Source: Coriobacteriia bacterium (GTDB taxonomy: Bacteria; Actinomycetota; Coriobacteriia; Anaerosomatales; Anaerosomataceae). Taken from it: a stretch of 20,521 bases of DNA. The position numbers were made by a program, and so were the translations under genes. Under the pieces are notes generated by a model. It was not told where the DNA came from and searched no databases. It saw only the letters and a list, made by a program, of their open reading frames with translations. Every line of letters begins with the position of its first letter. Positions within the stretch are counted from its first letter, which is position 1. Location: positions 1-20,521 of the forward strand of contig JAFGUS010000096.1 in the NCBI GenBank assembly GCA_016938395.1, given 5' to 3'. Positions 1 to 7,110 of the stretch are shown piece by piece.

Positions 1-242
1 CCGATGAGGTGCACCCAGCCCGCGTGCATGAACATCGCCGTGACGATCGTGGCAAGCTCGGCGGGGGAGAACGGGTCGGCGAGGAACCGCGCGGGGACGA
101 TCGCCCACCGCATCCAGAACGCCTGCAGGGCGTCGGGGCCCAGCGAGAGTTCGTAAACGAACACAGCGATGTTGGCGCCGATGAGCAGGATCGTGAGCCA
201 CGGCAGACGCCTGGTGGGATTCTCGTCTCTGATGGGGATCAC
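1..242 (-). CDS. Rhomboid family intramembrane serine protease, N-terminal part (cut by window edge)
   Basis: The reverse complement reads from a GTG at 242 to the window edge without a stop, giving about 80 residues. It starts VIPIRDENPTRR, then has a first membrane helix (LPWLTILLIGANIAVFVYE), then RWAIVPARFLA and TIVTAMFMHAGWVHLIG. This is the usual opening of bacterial rhomboid proteases: a short cytoplasmic IPxRDxNP segment, TM1, and the L1 loop ending just before the conserved histidine-containing helix. Such enzymes cut within the membrane using a Ser-His dyad. The GxSG nucleophile motif would lie beyond the window and cannot be checked. A GGAG sits about 10 bases before the GTG, so the start is reasonable. 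It is transcribed divergently from lemA. The family call is fairly sure; activity is unproven. Confidence 0.82.
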   Translation of the reverse strand, partial: MIPIRDENPTRRLPWLTILLIGANIAVFVYELSLGPDALQAFWMRWAIVPARFLADPFSPAELATIVTAMFMHAGWVHLI

Positions 243-281
243 GGCGGACAGGCTCCGTTTCTCGGTATCACGCGTCGCACG

Positions 282-308
282 AGTGTAGCGTACGAGCGCG
301 CGTGTCAG
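282..308 (-). promoter_or_regulatory. Possible promoter of the rhomboid gene
   Basis: On the minus strand CTGACA (308-303) is followed, after a short 15-base spacer, by TACACT (287-282), about 40 bases before the GTG start. The -35 box is good (5 of 6), but the spacer is shorter than the usual 17, so this is tentative. No comparably good plus-strand promoter for lemA was found in the 243-379 gap, only an isolated TATCTT at 321-326. Confidence 0.3.
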
Positions 309-379
309 CGTGCGATGGGGTATCTTCGGAAAGAACGCGCGTCGGCATGGTGCGGACGCGGACGTGAAGGAGGAACACG

Positions 380-940
380 ATGACGTGGGTGTTCTGTATC
401 GGGGCCGTCGGGCTCCTGCTGCTCGTGGTCATCGCGGCAGTGATCGGCATCTACAATCGGCTGGTGACGCTGCGGAACCGCGTGGACAACGCATGGTCGC
501 AGATCGACGTCCAGCTGCGCCGCCGCTACGACCTCATCCCCAATCTGGTGGAGACCGTGAAGGCGTATGCGGCGCACGAGCGTGAAGCGTTCGAGGCGGT
601 CACGGCCGCGCGCACCGCGGCCATGAGCGCAGAGACCGTCGCCGAGCACAGCGAGGCCGAGAACATGCTGAGCTCGACGCTGAAGAGCCTCTTCGCGGTC
701 GCCGAGGCGTATCCGGACCTCAAGGCGAACCAGAACTTCATGATGCTGCAGGAAGAGCTCTCGGGCACGGAGTCGAAGATCGCGTACGCCCGCCAGTTCT
801 ACAATGACTCGGTCATGACGTACAACACGAGCACGCAGACGTTCCCCGCCAACGTGTTGGCCGGCATGTTCGGGTTCACCATTCGCGACTACTTCGAGAT
901 CGAAGAGGCCGCCAAAGAGCCCGTGAAGGTGCAGTTCTAG
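380..940 (+). CDS. lemA: LemA family membrane protein
   Basis: A 186-residue protein with one N-terminal membrane helix (about residues 7-27) followed by a long helical domain. The diagnostic LemA sequence is present: [20 protein letters not shown], then [21 protein letters not shown], and near the end [19 protein letters not shown] and MFGF. Length and architecture match the family. LemA proteins have a short outside N-terminus and a cytoplasmic helical bundle; their biochemical role is not settled. The start is well supported by AAGGAGG at 367-373, six bases before the ATG. htpX begins four bases after the stop. lemA-htpX pairing is common in bacteria and suggests a shared role in envelope stress or membrane protein turnover. 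Confidence 0.95.
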   Translation: MTWVFCIGAVGLLLLVVIAAVIGIYNRLVTLRNRVDNAWSQIDVQLRRRYDLIPNLVETVKAYAAHEREAFEAVTAARTAAMSAETVAEHSEAENMLSSTLKSLFAVAEAYPDLKANQNFMMLQEELSGTESKIAYARQFYNDSVMTYNTSTQTFPANVLAGMFGFTIRDYFEIEEAAKEPVKVQF

Positions 941-944
941 CACC

Positions 945-1832
945 GTGTACGACCAGATCGCCGCAAACAAGCTGAGGAGCACGGCACTCATCGTGGTGTT
1001 CGTGCTCCTCGTCGCGCTCATCGGCTACGTCTTCGGGCAGGCCACGGACTGGGGCTACCTCGGCCTGGTGGCGGCGCTCGCGGTGGCGTTCGTGATGGCG
1101 TGGGGCTCGTACTGGTACTCGGACAAGATCGTGCTCTCGATCAGTCGTGCGCGTCCGGTGGACCGCGACATCGAGCCGTACCTGGTGAACACGGTCGAGG
1201 GACTCGCGATCGCCGCGGGTCTGCCGGTACCCAAGGCGTACGTGATCGACGACCCCGCGCCCAACGCGTTCGCCACGGGACGCAACCCCGAGCATGGGGC
1301 GATCGCGGTCACCACCGGCCTCGTGCAGATGATGAGCCGGCAGGAGCTCGAGGGCGTGATCGCGCACGAGCTCTCGCACATCAAGAACTACGACACGCTC
1401 GTGCAAACGCTGGCGGCCGTGCTCGCGGGCACGGTGACGCTCGTCTCCGAGTGGATGCTGCGCAGCTTCTGGTGGGGTGGCGGCCGGCGCCGCAACAACG
1501 ACAGCGGCCAGTTCGGTGCGATCATGATGGTCGTGGCGATCGTGCTCGCGCTCCTGGCGCCGCTTGCGGCGGTGCTTATCCAGATGGCGATCTCACGCAA
1601 GCGTGAGTTCCTCGCGGACGCGAGCGCGGCGATGCTCACGAGGTATCCCCCGGGGCTTGCAGGTGCGCTGCGCAAGATCTCAAGCGACCCCAACCAGCTT
1701 CGCGTGGCCAACAAGGCGACCGAGTCGCTCTACATCGCCAATCCGCTCAAGCGCACAGGTAGTGGCATGAACGCGCTGTTCAACACCCACCCGCCGATCG
1801 CCGAGCGCATCACCCGGCTCGAGGCCATGTGA
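945..1832 (+). CDS. htpX: HtpX-type membrane zinc metalloprotease (M48)
   Basis: A 295-residue integral membrane protease. The zinc-binding HELSH lies at residues 141-145 and the third ligand glutamate is in KREFLADASA (about residue 221). Two membrane helices occupy roughly residues 10-52, and two more hydrophobic stretches follow HELSH. The FATGRNPEHGAIAVTTGL segment before the active site and the C-terminal FNTHPPIAERI are typical of HtpX/M48B. The family degrades misfolded membrane proteins with the active site facing the cytoplasm. The start is a GTG four bases after the lemA stop, with GTGAAGG about 17 bases upstream as the only weak Shine-Dalgarno, so translational coupling to lemA is likely. 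The gene ends inside the start of lgt. All catalytic residues are intact. Confidence 0.95.
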   Translation: MYDQIAANKLRSTALIVVFVLLVALIGYVFGQATDWGYLGLVAALAVAFVMAWGSYWYSDKIVLSISRARPVDRDIEPYLVNTVEGLAIAAGLPVPKAYVIDDPAPNAFATGRNPEHGAIAVTTGLVQMMSRQELEGVIAHELSHIKNYDTLVQTLAAVLAGTVTLVSEWMLRSFWWGGGRRRNNDSGQFGAIMMVVAIVLALLAPLAAVLIQMAISRKREFLADASAAMLTRYPPGLAGALRKISSDPNQLRVANKATESLYIANPLKRTGSGMNALFNTHPPIAERITRLEAM

Positions 1833-2683
1833 TGGCGGCGCTCACGTATCCGAACATCGACCCGGTGGCCTTCGCGCTCGGCCCGTTCGAGGTGCGCTGG
1901 TACGGGCTGGCATACGTGGCTGGCTTCGTGCTCGCAGCGCTCATCTTCCGATCGCTCAACCGCCGGTGGAAGGTGGGCCTCACCGACGATGACCTGCTCG
2001 ACATCGTCCTTGCCGGGGTCGTCGGTCTCGTTGTGGGCGCGCGCATCGGCTACGTGCTCTTCTACGGGGTGGGTTCGTACTGGGACGACCCGGCCTCGAT
2101 CCTCGCGTTCTGGGATGGGGGAATGTCGTTCCACGGCGGGCTCGTGGGCATCCTGCTTGCCGGCCTCATCGTCGCCAGACGCAAGGGCGTGCCGCCGCTT
2201 CGGCTCTACGACCTCGGCGCGGTGGGTGCTCCCATCGGGCTGTTCCTGGGCCGCCTCGCCAACTTCATCAACGGGGAACTCTGGGGGCGGTCCACGGATG
2301 TGCCGTGGGGGATGGTCTTTCCGGGTGCACCGGGAACCGCACCAAGGCACCCCTCGCAGCTCTATGAGGCGCTGCTCGAGGGACTGGTCATCTTCGTCGT
2401 GCTCATGGTGCTCTCGAGGAAGCGCCGTGGCGATGGCTTCATCATCGGCACGCTGTTCGCGCTCTACGGCGTATTCCGCATCTTCGTCGAATTCTTCCGC
2501 GAGCCCGACATCCAGCTCGGATTCGTCGCTGGCTCGTTCACCATGGGACAACTGCTGAGCGTGCCGATGGTGGCCGCGGGGCTGTGGCTCATGTGGCGCG
2601 CGGCCCGGTCCGACGTGACGCCGCCGGAGTCGGTAGCTGTTTCCGAGTCCGTGGACCCGGATGAGGTCTCGGAGTCGAACTAG
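1832..2683 (+). CDS. lgt: Prolipoprotein diacylglyceryl transferase
   Basis: Lgt moves a diacylglyceryl group from phosphatidylglycerol to the lipobox cysteine of prelipoproteins, the first step of lipoprotein maturation at the cytoplasmic membrane. The 283-residue product has multiple membrane helices. It carries RWYGLAY (Tyr24), SFHGGLVG (His101), the signature GRLANFINGELWG (residues 140-152, including the conserved Arg141) and a late FRIFVEFFREPD near 215-226. The ATG at 1832 overlaps the htpX TGA by one base; a GTG one codon earlier is also possible. The last 30 residues are acidic and Ser/Glu-rich and look like a disordered tail. The stop codon overlaps the stop of the opposing gene at 2680. 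A lipoprotein gene at 3021 is a plausible substrate. Confidence 0.96.
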   Translation: MAALTYPNIDPVAFALGPFEVRWYGLAYVAGFVLAALIFRSLNRRWKVGLTDDDLLDIVLAGVVGLVVGARIGYVLFYGVGSYWDDPASILAFWDGGMSFHGGLVGILLAGLIVARRKGVPPLRLYDLGAVGAPIGLFLGRLANFINGELWGRSTDVPWGMVFPGAPGTAPRHPSQLYEALLEGLVIFVVLMVLSRKRRGDGFIIGTLFALYGVFRIFVEFFREPDIQLGFVAGSFTMGQLLSVPMVAAGLWLMWRAARSDVTPPESVAVSESVDPDEVSESN

Positions 2684-2913
2684 CTCCGGTCTGCGCAGAT
2701 CCGGTCCGGAGGCATCCAGCACGGTTCGTCGCGCGCGATGCACTTCATCGCCTCACCCGGTTTGAGACGCCTCAGCGGGCTGCAGTGCGCGCAGTAGAAC
2801 TCGGGAAGGACCCCCACCACGTCCTTGACGGCGCGGTCGCTGTACTGTGCCCTGTCTTGCTGCTCGACGATGTGCAGGAGGTGGCACGCCACGGGGTTCC
2901 TCTCGTCCGACAC
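2680..2913 (-). CDS. Small cysteine-rich protein, function unknown
   Basis: A 77-residue protein read from a GTG at 2913. I do not recognise the family. It has six cysteines (10, 41, 44, 58, 65 and 73) plus His11, His14 and His43, with a CAHC knuckle at 41-44, which suggests a zinc ribbon-like or Fe-S binding fold. About nine in ten codons end in G or C, as in the neighbouring genes, which argues that it is truly coded on this strand. There is no signal peptide or membrane helix, so it is probably cytoplasmic. Its stop overlaps that of lgt on the opposite strand. No Shine-Dalgarno precedes the GTG, but a TACAAT box lies five bases upstream, so the mRNA may be leaderless. It is divergent from the DUF3048 lipoprotein. 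Confidence 0.62.
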   Translation of the reverse strand: MSDERNPVACHLLHIVEQQDRAQYSDRAVKDVVGVLPEFYCAHCSPLRRLKPGEAMKCIARDEPCWMPPDRICADRS

Positions 2914-2918
2914 TTGCC

Positions 2919-2924
2919 ATTGTA
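2919..2924 (-). promoter_or_regulatory. Candidate -10 box for the Cys-rich small protein (leaderless)
   Basis: Minus-strand TACAAT (5 of 6 to TATAAT) is followed by five bases and then the GTG start at 2913. That places the expected transcription start on or next to the start codon. No clear -35 box is seen at normal spacing. Confidence 0.4.
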
Positions 2925-2962
2925 GACACTGCTACGGTCGGGTGACGAACGCGCGCAATGGA

Positions 2963-2991
2963 TTGACCCCCCCGAGGCGGCTCCCTATCCT
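2963..2991 (+). promoter_or_regulatory. Sigma70/SigA-type promoter for the DUF3048 lipoprotein
   Basis: TTGACC (2963-2968) and TATCCT (2986-2991) are separated by exactly 17 bases. The expected transcription start is near 2998, giving a leader of about 23 bases that includes the GAGAGGA ribosome site before the ATG at 3021. An upstream in-frame TTG at 2991 would fall inside the -10 box, so it is unlikely to be the start codon. Confidence 0.65.
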
Positions 2992-3020
2992 TGTCGGGGA
3001 CCTACAGAGAGGAATCACCT

Positions 3021-4064
3021 ATGTCACGCAGAACGGGCCTTGTGCTTGCCCTGATCACTCTGGCAATTGCGCTGGCGGTGGTGCCCGGGTGTGGGGAAGA
3101 GGAGCCGGGCGTCGTCGACCCGTGGCCGGAAGCCGGCGCTGAGCGCACGGTGCCGGAGCCGCCCGAGCCGGTTCGCTGGCCGCTTACGGGGCTCGAGGCG
3201 CCCTCCGCAGAGGCCGTGACGCGCCGGGTGATCTCGGTGAAGATCGAAAACTCATCTGCCGCCCGGCCGCAGACCAACCTACAGCTTGCCGACGTGGTCT
3301 ACGAGAGCGTGACCGAGGGCGGCATCACGCGGTTCAATGCGATCTTCCACTCACAGCTTCCCGAGGTCGTCGGCCCCGTTCGCTCGGCACGGCTATCGGA
3401 CACCTACATCGTCCCGCAGTACCATGCACTCTTCGCATTCTCCGGGGCGAGCTCGTCGGTCAACTCGGCGGTCAGCGGCGCTGGTATCGAGAACCTCTCA
3501 CAGGATGCCGGTGTGTCACGCCCGTTCTCCCGCAGTAGTGCACGACCGGCACCGCACAACCTGTATGCGGACGTGACGAAAGTGCTGGCGGAAGGCGAAC
3601 TGCGTGGCATGTCGACGACACAGGCCAGCATCGGCCTCGAGTTCAATCGGAGCTCGGCTGCCTCGACGCCGACGGTGACCTTCATCTCGATACCATTCTC
3701 GCAGGCGAACAAGGTCGAGTGGACGTACGATACCGGGACCGGGACGTATCTGCGCGCGAACAATGGGAAGACACACACGGATGCGGGGACCAGCTCGCAG
3801 CTCTCGGCGAAGAACGTCGTGGTCATGTGGGCGCAGCACAAGGTCGCCGGCACCACGAGCGGGTCCACCACCTATGAGATCGTGCTCGCGGGCAGCGGTC
3901 GCGCCACCGTCTTCCACGACGGCCAGCGCTTCGATGGCACCTGGGAGGCCACGCGTGACGCGCCGCCTGTCTTCAAGGCCGCCGATGGTACCGCGATCAA
4001 GCTCGCGCCGGGTAACACCTGGTTCCAGGTCGTAAACACCTCGGTCAATATCGCGATGCAGTAG
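3021..4064 (+). CDS. DUF3048 (YerB-like) lipoprotein
   Basis: A 347-residue secreted lipoprotein. Residues 1-24 form a lipoprotein signal (MSRRTG, hydrophobic core, VVPGC) with the lipidated cysteine at position 24. A Pro/Glu-rich linker follows, then the N-terminal DUF3048 domain (WPLTGLEAP, VKIENSSAARPQTNLQ, ADVVYESVTEGGITRFNAIF, VGPVRSARLSD). The C-terminal domain contains YLRANNGKTHTDAG, NVVVMWA and APGNTWFQVV. B. subtilis YerB is the named relative; its function is not well established. The start is set by GAGAGGA at 3007-3013 with seven-base spacing. It has its own promoter and is monocistronic, with pdxS under a separate promoter downstream. It is likely anchored on the outer face of the cytoplasmic membrane and processed by the Lgt encoded upstream. 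Confidence 0.9.
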   Translation: MSRRTGLVLALITLAIALAVVPGCGEEEPGVVDPWPEAGAERTVPEPPEPVRWPLTGLEAPSAEAVTRRVISVKIENSSAARPQTNLQLADVVYESVTEGGITRFNAIFHSQLPEVVGPVRSARLSDTYIVPQYHALFAFSGASSSVNSAVSGAGIENLSQDAGVSRPFSRSSARPAPHNLYADVTKVLAEGELRGMSTTQASIGLEFNRSSAASTPTVTFISIPFSQANKVEWTYDTGTGTYLRANNGKTHTDAGTSSQLSAKNVVVMWAQHKVAGTTSGSTTYEIVLAGSGRATVFHDGQRFDGTWEATRDAPPVFKAADGTAIKLAPGNTWFQVVNTSVNIAMQ

Positions 4065-4127
4065 GCCCCGAGCCGCGCCAGTCCCGGACATCCGAGCATC
4101 GTGCCCGGAGGCTGGCACCGCGAGCGG

Positions 4128-4156
4128 TTGTCCGTGTGTCGCGCCGCGGGTAGAAT
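4128..4156 (+). promoter_or_regulatory. Promoter of the pdxS-pdxT-yebC group
   Basis: TTGTCC (4128-4133), a 17-base spacer, then TAGAAT (4151-4156). The predicted start is near 4163, leaving a 57-base leader to the GTG at 4220 or 30 bases to the ATG at 4193. The rest of the 4065-4219 gap shows no gene and no convincing terminator. Confidence 0.6.
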
Positions 4157-4219
4157 CGCAGACGTCCCACTCGGCGCGGGACGCTTCGCGCCATGTCACC
4201 CGAGGAGCATCGAGATCCA

Positions 4220-5113
4220 GTGAACGAGAACACCACAACCGGCACCGCACGCGTCAAGACCGGCCTCGCCGAGATGCTCAAGGGCGGCGTCATCATGGAC
4301 GTGGTCACTGCCGAGCAGGCGAGGCTTGCCGAAGATGCCGGTGCGGTCGCGGTCATGGCGCTCGAGCGTGTGCCCGCTGACATCCGCGCAGCGGGCGGCG
4401 TCGCGCGGATGGCCGATCCGACCATCGTCGAACAGATCGTCGGCGCCGTCTCCATCCCGGTCATGGCCAAGTGCCGGATCGGTCACTTCGTGGAGGCTCA
4501 GGTCCTCGAGTCGCTCGGCGTCGATTACATTGACGAGTCCGAGGTCCTCACCCCTGCCGACGAGGAGCATCACGTCGACAAGTGGCAGTTCACCGTGCCG
4601 TTCGTGTGCGGCGCGCGCAACCTCGGCGAGGCGCTGCGCCGTCTCGGTGAGGGCGCCGCGATGATCCGCACCAAGGGCGAGCCGGGTACCGGCAACGTGG
4701 TCGAGGCGGTCCGGCACATGCGCGCGATGCTCGAGGAGATCGCGTGGGTGTCCGGCATTCGCGAGGAGCAGCTCTTCAGCGCTGCCAAGGATCTACAGGC
4801 GCCCTACGAGCTTGTGAAGTGGGTCCACGACCATGGGAAGCTGCCAGTCGTGAACTTCTCGGCCGGCGGTATCGCAACGCCCGCCGACGCTGCGCTCATG
4901 ATGCAGTTGGGCTGCGACGGAGTGTTTGTCGGCAGCGGCATCTTCAAGAGTGGCGACCCGGCCAAGCGCGCGAAGGCGATCGTGGAGGCCACCACGCACT
5001 ACGAGGACGCGGACATCATCGCCCGTGTCTCACGTGACCTCGGCGAGGCCATGGTGGGCATCAACATCTCCGATATTCCCGACACCGAGCGCATGCAGGA
5101 GCGGGGCTGGTAG
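4220..5113 (+). CDS. pdxS: Pyridoxal 5'-phosphate synthase, synthase subunit PdxS
   Basis: PdxS (Pdx1) condenses ribose 5-phosphate, glyceraldehyde 3-phosphate and ammonia from PdxT into PLP. The roughly 297-residue sequence is very conserved: [18 protein letters not shown] (with the substrate Asp), [102 protein letters not shown] and a terminal MQERGW. Both lysines that carry intermediates (in VMAK and RTKGEPGTG) are present. The start is a choice: GTG 4220 ([15 protein letters not shown]) fits family length and follows GAGGAG at 4202-4207. ATG 4193 would add nine residues but lacks a good ribosome site and abuts a hairpin. pdxT follows after one base. Confidence 0.96.
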   Translation: MNENTTTGTARVKTGLAEMLKGGVIMDVVTAEQARLAEDAGAVAVMALERVPADIRAAGGVARMADPTIVEQIVGAVSIPVMAKCRIGHFVEAQVLESLGVDYIDESEVLTPADEEHHVDKWQFTVPFVCGARNLGEALRRLGEGAAMIRTKGEPGTGNVVEAVRHMRAMLEEIAWVSGIREEQLFSAAKDLQAPYELVKWVHDHGKLPVVNFSAGGIATPADAALMMQLGCDGVFVGSGIFKSGDPAKRAKAIVEATTHYEDADIIARVSRDLGEAMVGINISDIPDTERMQERGW

Positions 5114-5114
5114 C

Positions 5115-5696
5115 GTGCGTGTCGGCGTTCTTGCGCTCCAGGGCGCGTTCCGCGAGCACATACTGACGCTGGAAGCACTCGGCGTGTCCGCGGTAGCGGT
5201 TCGGTTGCCGACGCAGCTTGCGGACGTGGATGGCCTGATCATTCCGGGCGGGGAGTCCACTACGATCGCGCGGCTCATGCACACCTACGGCTTCTACGGC
5301 GCAATCCAGGAGCGCCATGCCGCGGGCATGGCCGTCTGGGGTACCTGCGCGGGTGCCATCCTCATGGCGACCCACGTCGTGGATGCTGGGCCGGTGCAGG
5401 AGCCACTCGGCTTGATGGACATCAGCATCCGGCGAAACGCCTACGGACGGCAGACCGACTCCTTCGAGGCCGATCTGCGCATCGCGCACCTGTCCGAGCC
5501 GTTCAGGGGCGTGTTCATCCGGGCGCCGTGGATCGAATCGGTGGGTGAGGGTGTGGAGACGCTCGCATCTCACGACGGGCACGTCGTGGCGGCGCGACAG
5601 GCCTCACTGCTCGCTACGACGTTCCATCCGGAACTGACGGGCGATCCGCGGATGCACAGGTACTTCCTCGATTACATCGTTGGCGGGACTCGCTAG
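5115..5696 (+). CDS. pdxT: Pyridoxal 5'-phosphate synthase, glutaminase subunit PdxT
   Basis: PdxT (Pdx2) hydrolyses glutamine and channels ammonia to PdxS in the 12+12 PLP synthase complex. The 193-residue protein starts VRVGVLALQGAFREH and has GLIIPGGESTTIARL, the nucleophile in WGTCAGAILMA (Cys78), and the His171/Glu173 pair in TTFHPELTGDPRMH. These positions match the family catalytic triad and the length is normal. The GTG start lies one base after the pdxS stop. GCAGGAG at the end of pdxS, about 13 bases upstream, is the likely ribosome site, so the two are translated together. The same frame is open far upstream inside pdxS, but that part encodes nothing PdxT-like. Confidence 0.96.
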   Translation: MRVGVLALQGAFREHILTLEALGVSAVAVRLPTQLADVDGLIIPGGESTTIARLMHTYGFYGAIQERHAAGMAVWGTCAGAILMATHVVDAGPVQEPLGLMDISIRRNAYGRQTDSFEADLRIAHLSEPFRGVFIRAPWIESVGEGVETLASHDGHVVAARQASLLATTFHPELTGDPRMHRYFLDYIVGGTR

Positions 5697-5707
5697 GGAG
5701 GCGTGCC

Positions 5708-6466
5708 GTGTCCGGACATTCGAAGTGGGCCACCACCAAGCACCGCAAGGCGGCGGTCGACAAGAAGCGCAGTGCGCTGTTCTCCAAGTTGTCCCGCATA
5801 ATCACCGTTGCTGCCCGGACCGGTCGCGACCCGAATCCGGACAACAACGCGGCGCTTGCCGCGGCGATCGCCAAGGCGAAGTCGTACTCACTGCCCAAGG
5901 ACAAGATCGAGACCGCGATCGGCAAAGCATTCGGCGCGGGGGCGGATGCGGCGGCGTACGAGGAGGTCGTGTACGAGGGATACGGTCCCGCCGCCGTGGC
6001 TCTCTACGTCGAGGCGCTCACGGACAACCGCAACCGCACGGCCGCCGATGTGCGGGCGGCGTTCACGAAAGCGGGCGGGAACCTTGGAGCGAGCGGTTCG
6101 GTGGCCTTCCAGTTCGAACGCAAGGGCGAGATCACGGTGGACGGTGCGGGTGCGCCGGACGAGGACGAGCTGCTGATGCTCGTGGCCGACGCCGGTGGTG
6201 AGGAACTTGAGAGCATCGACGACGGCTTCGTCGTTTACACGGAACCGACCGACGTCATGGCGGTCAAGACGGCCCTCGAGGATGCGGGAGTCCCCGTGAA
6301 GGGGGCCGAGCTCGTGATGGAGCCCCTCACCACGACCCTGGTGAGCGTCGAGGACGCCAAGAAGGTGCTGCGGCTGGTCGATCGCCTCGAGGATCTGGAT
6401 GACATCCAGACCGTCTATCACACGATGGAGCTGACCGACGAGATCGCGGCGGCGCTGGACGAGTAG
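5708..6466 (+). CDS. yebC: YebC/PmpR family protein
   Basis: A 252-residue protein with the canonical start SGHSKWATTKHRKAAVDKKR followed by FSKLSRIITVAART, GRDPNPDNNAAL and AKAKSYSLPKDKIETAI. It ends with the usual acidic C-terminal segment (LEDLDDIQTVYHTMELTDE). YebC-family proteins are cytoplasmic. They have been described as transcriptional regulators, and more recently some members as factors that help ribosomes through proline-rich stretches; the sequence alone does not tell which applies. The GTG start is preceded by AGGGAGG at 5695-5701. Its place between pdxT and ruvC is the usual one in Actinobacteria. All expected regions are present with no frameshift. Confidence 0.95.
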   Translation: MSGHSKWATTKHRKAAVDKKRSALFSKLSRIITVAARTGRDPNPDNNAALAAAIAKAKSYSLPKDKIETAIGKAFGAGADAAAYEEVVYEGYGPAAVALYVEALTDNRNRTAADVRAAFTKAGGNLGASGSVAFQFERKGEITVDGAGAPDEDELLMLVADAGGEELESIDDGFVVYTEPTDVMAVKTALEDAGVPVKGAELVMEPLTTTLVSVEDAKKVLRLVDRLEDLDDIQTVYHTMELTDEIAAALDE

Positions 6467-6476
6467 CGGCCCGGGT

Positions 6477-6956
6477 CTACTGCGAAGCCGCCCCGATGAC
6501 ATCGATCTGCTTGGTCTGAGTGAGTGTGACGCGCGCGGCCTTCCGTACGGGCTCGCCGGCTGCCGGGCCGTCGCCGGACGAGGACTCTTCGATCGGAGCA
6601 TCGCCGAGCAAGGATGTGACGGGGCCGACCACGAGCGTCCGCTCGATCGGGCTGCTCACCGCGAGCGTGATGAGCACGCGGTGTGTGCCGGCATGGTCGC
6701 CGTCCTGCTGTTCGTAGCGTTCAAGCGCGCCGCCCAGCTCGGCTGCGGCTGTTGCGGCATCCTGCTCGGCGCGCTCGGCGATCGCGCCGTCTGTGCCCGC
6801 GCTGATGGCCGCCCCCATCGCGGCATTGAGTGCTTCGGACGTACGTGAGAATGCCGAGGCGGCCCTGTATCCGTCGTTTGCGATCACGCCGACGACGGCA
6901 AGGATCAACACGCCCCGTAGCGCGCGCCTGATGAACCGCAGCAGAGGATCGTCCAT
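6477..6956 (-). CDS. Membrane-anchored protein of unknown function
   Basis: A 159-residue protein on the strand opposite its neighbours. I do not recognise the family. It has a basic N-terminus (RFIRRALRG), one short hydrophobic helix (VLILAVVGVIA, about residues 16-26), and an Ala/Glu-rich, probably helical stretch (about 33-80, AERAEQDAATAAAELGGALERYEQ). A mixed domain (HRVLITLAVSSPIERTLVVGPV) and an acidic/Ser-Gly linker with a C-terminal TLTQTKQIDVIGA strand follow. It could be a signal-anchor protein with an extracytoplasmic domain. An excellent AAGGAG (minus strand, plus positions 6965-6970) sits eight bases before the ATG, and G/C dominates third positions, so it is a real gene. It interrupts the usual yebC-ruvC adjacency and ends ten bases from yebC, convergent with it. 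Confidence 0.75.
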   Translation of the reverse strand: MDDPLLRFIRRALRGVLILAVVGVIANDGYRAASAFSRTSEALNAAMGAAISAGTDGAIAERAEQDAATAAAELGGALERYEQQDGDHAGTHRVLITLAVSSPIERTLVVGPVTSLLGDAPIEESSSGDGPAAGEPVRKAARVTLTQTKQIDVIGAASQ

Positions 6957-7046
6957 TGTGGGAGCTCCTTGCGAGAGACGCCATCATGTCGGGTATCGGT
7001 CCGGCCGTCGTGGACCTTGACCACGCTCTGACGAGCGGCGCTCTGC

Positions 7047-7075
7047 TTTACGGTGCCCCGGGGGCGCGGTATCCT
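7047..7075 (+). promoter_or_regulatory. Promoter of the ruvCAB operon
   Basis: TTTACG (7047-7052), a 17-base spacer, then TATCCT (7070-7075), the same -10 sequence as the promoter at 2986. The expected start is near 7082, with AGGAGC at 7101-7106 before the ruvC GTG at 7111. No LexA-type (actinobacterial GAAC-N4-GTTC) operator is visible in the gap. Confidence 0.55.
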
Positions 7076-7110
7076 GAACATACGTTCGATAGTCGTCGGC
7101 AGGAGCGTGC

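Noticed and set aside
9..383. A 124-codon plus-strand frame at the window start
   Set aside because: The translation is Arg/Gly/Glu-rich, and the opposite strand encodes a clear rhomboid N-terminus; the frame also runs through the lemA ribosome site.
4065..4127. A terminator hairpin after the lipoprotein gene (GTGCC/GGCAC near 4101-4118)
   Set aside because: Only a 5-base stem with an 8-base loop and no T run; not distinguishable from chance.
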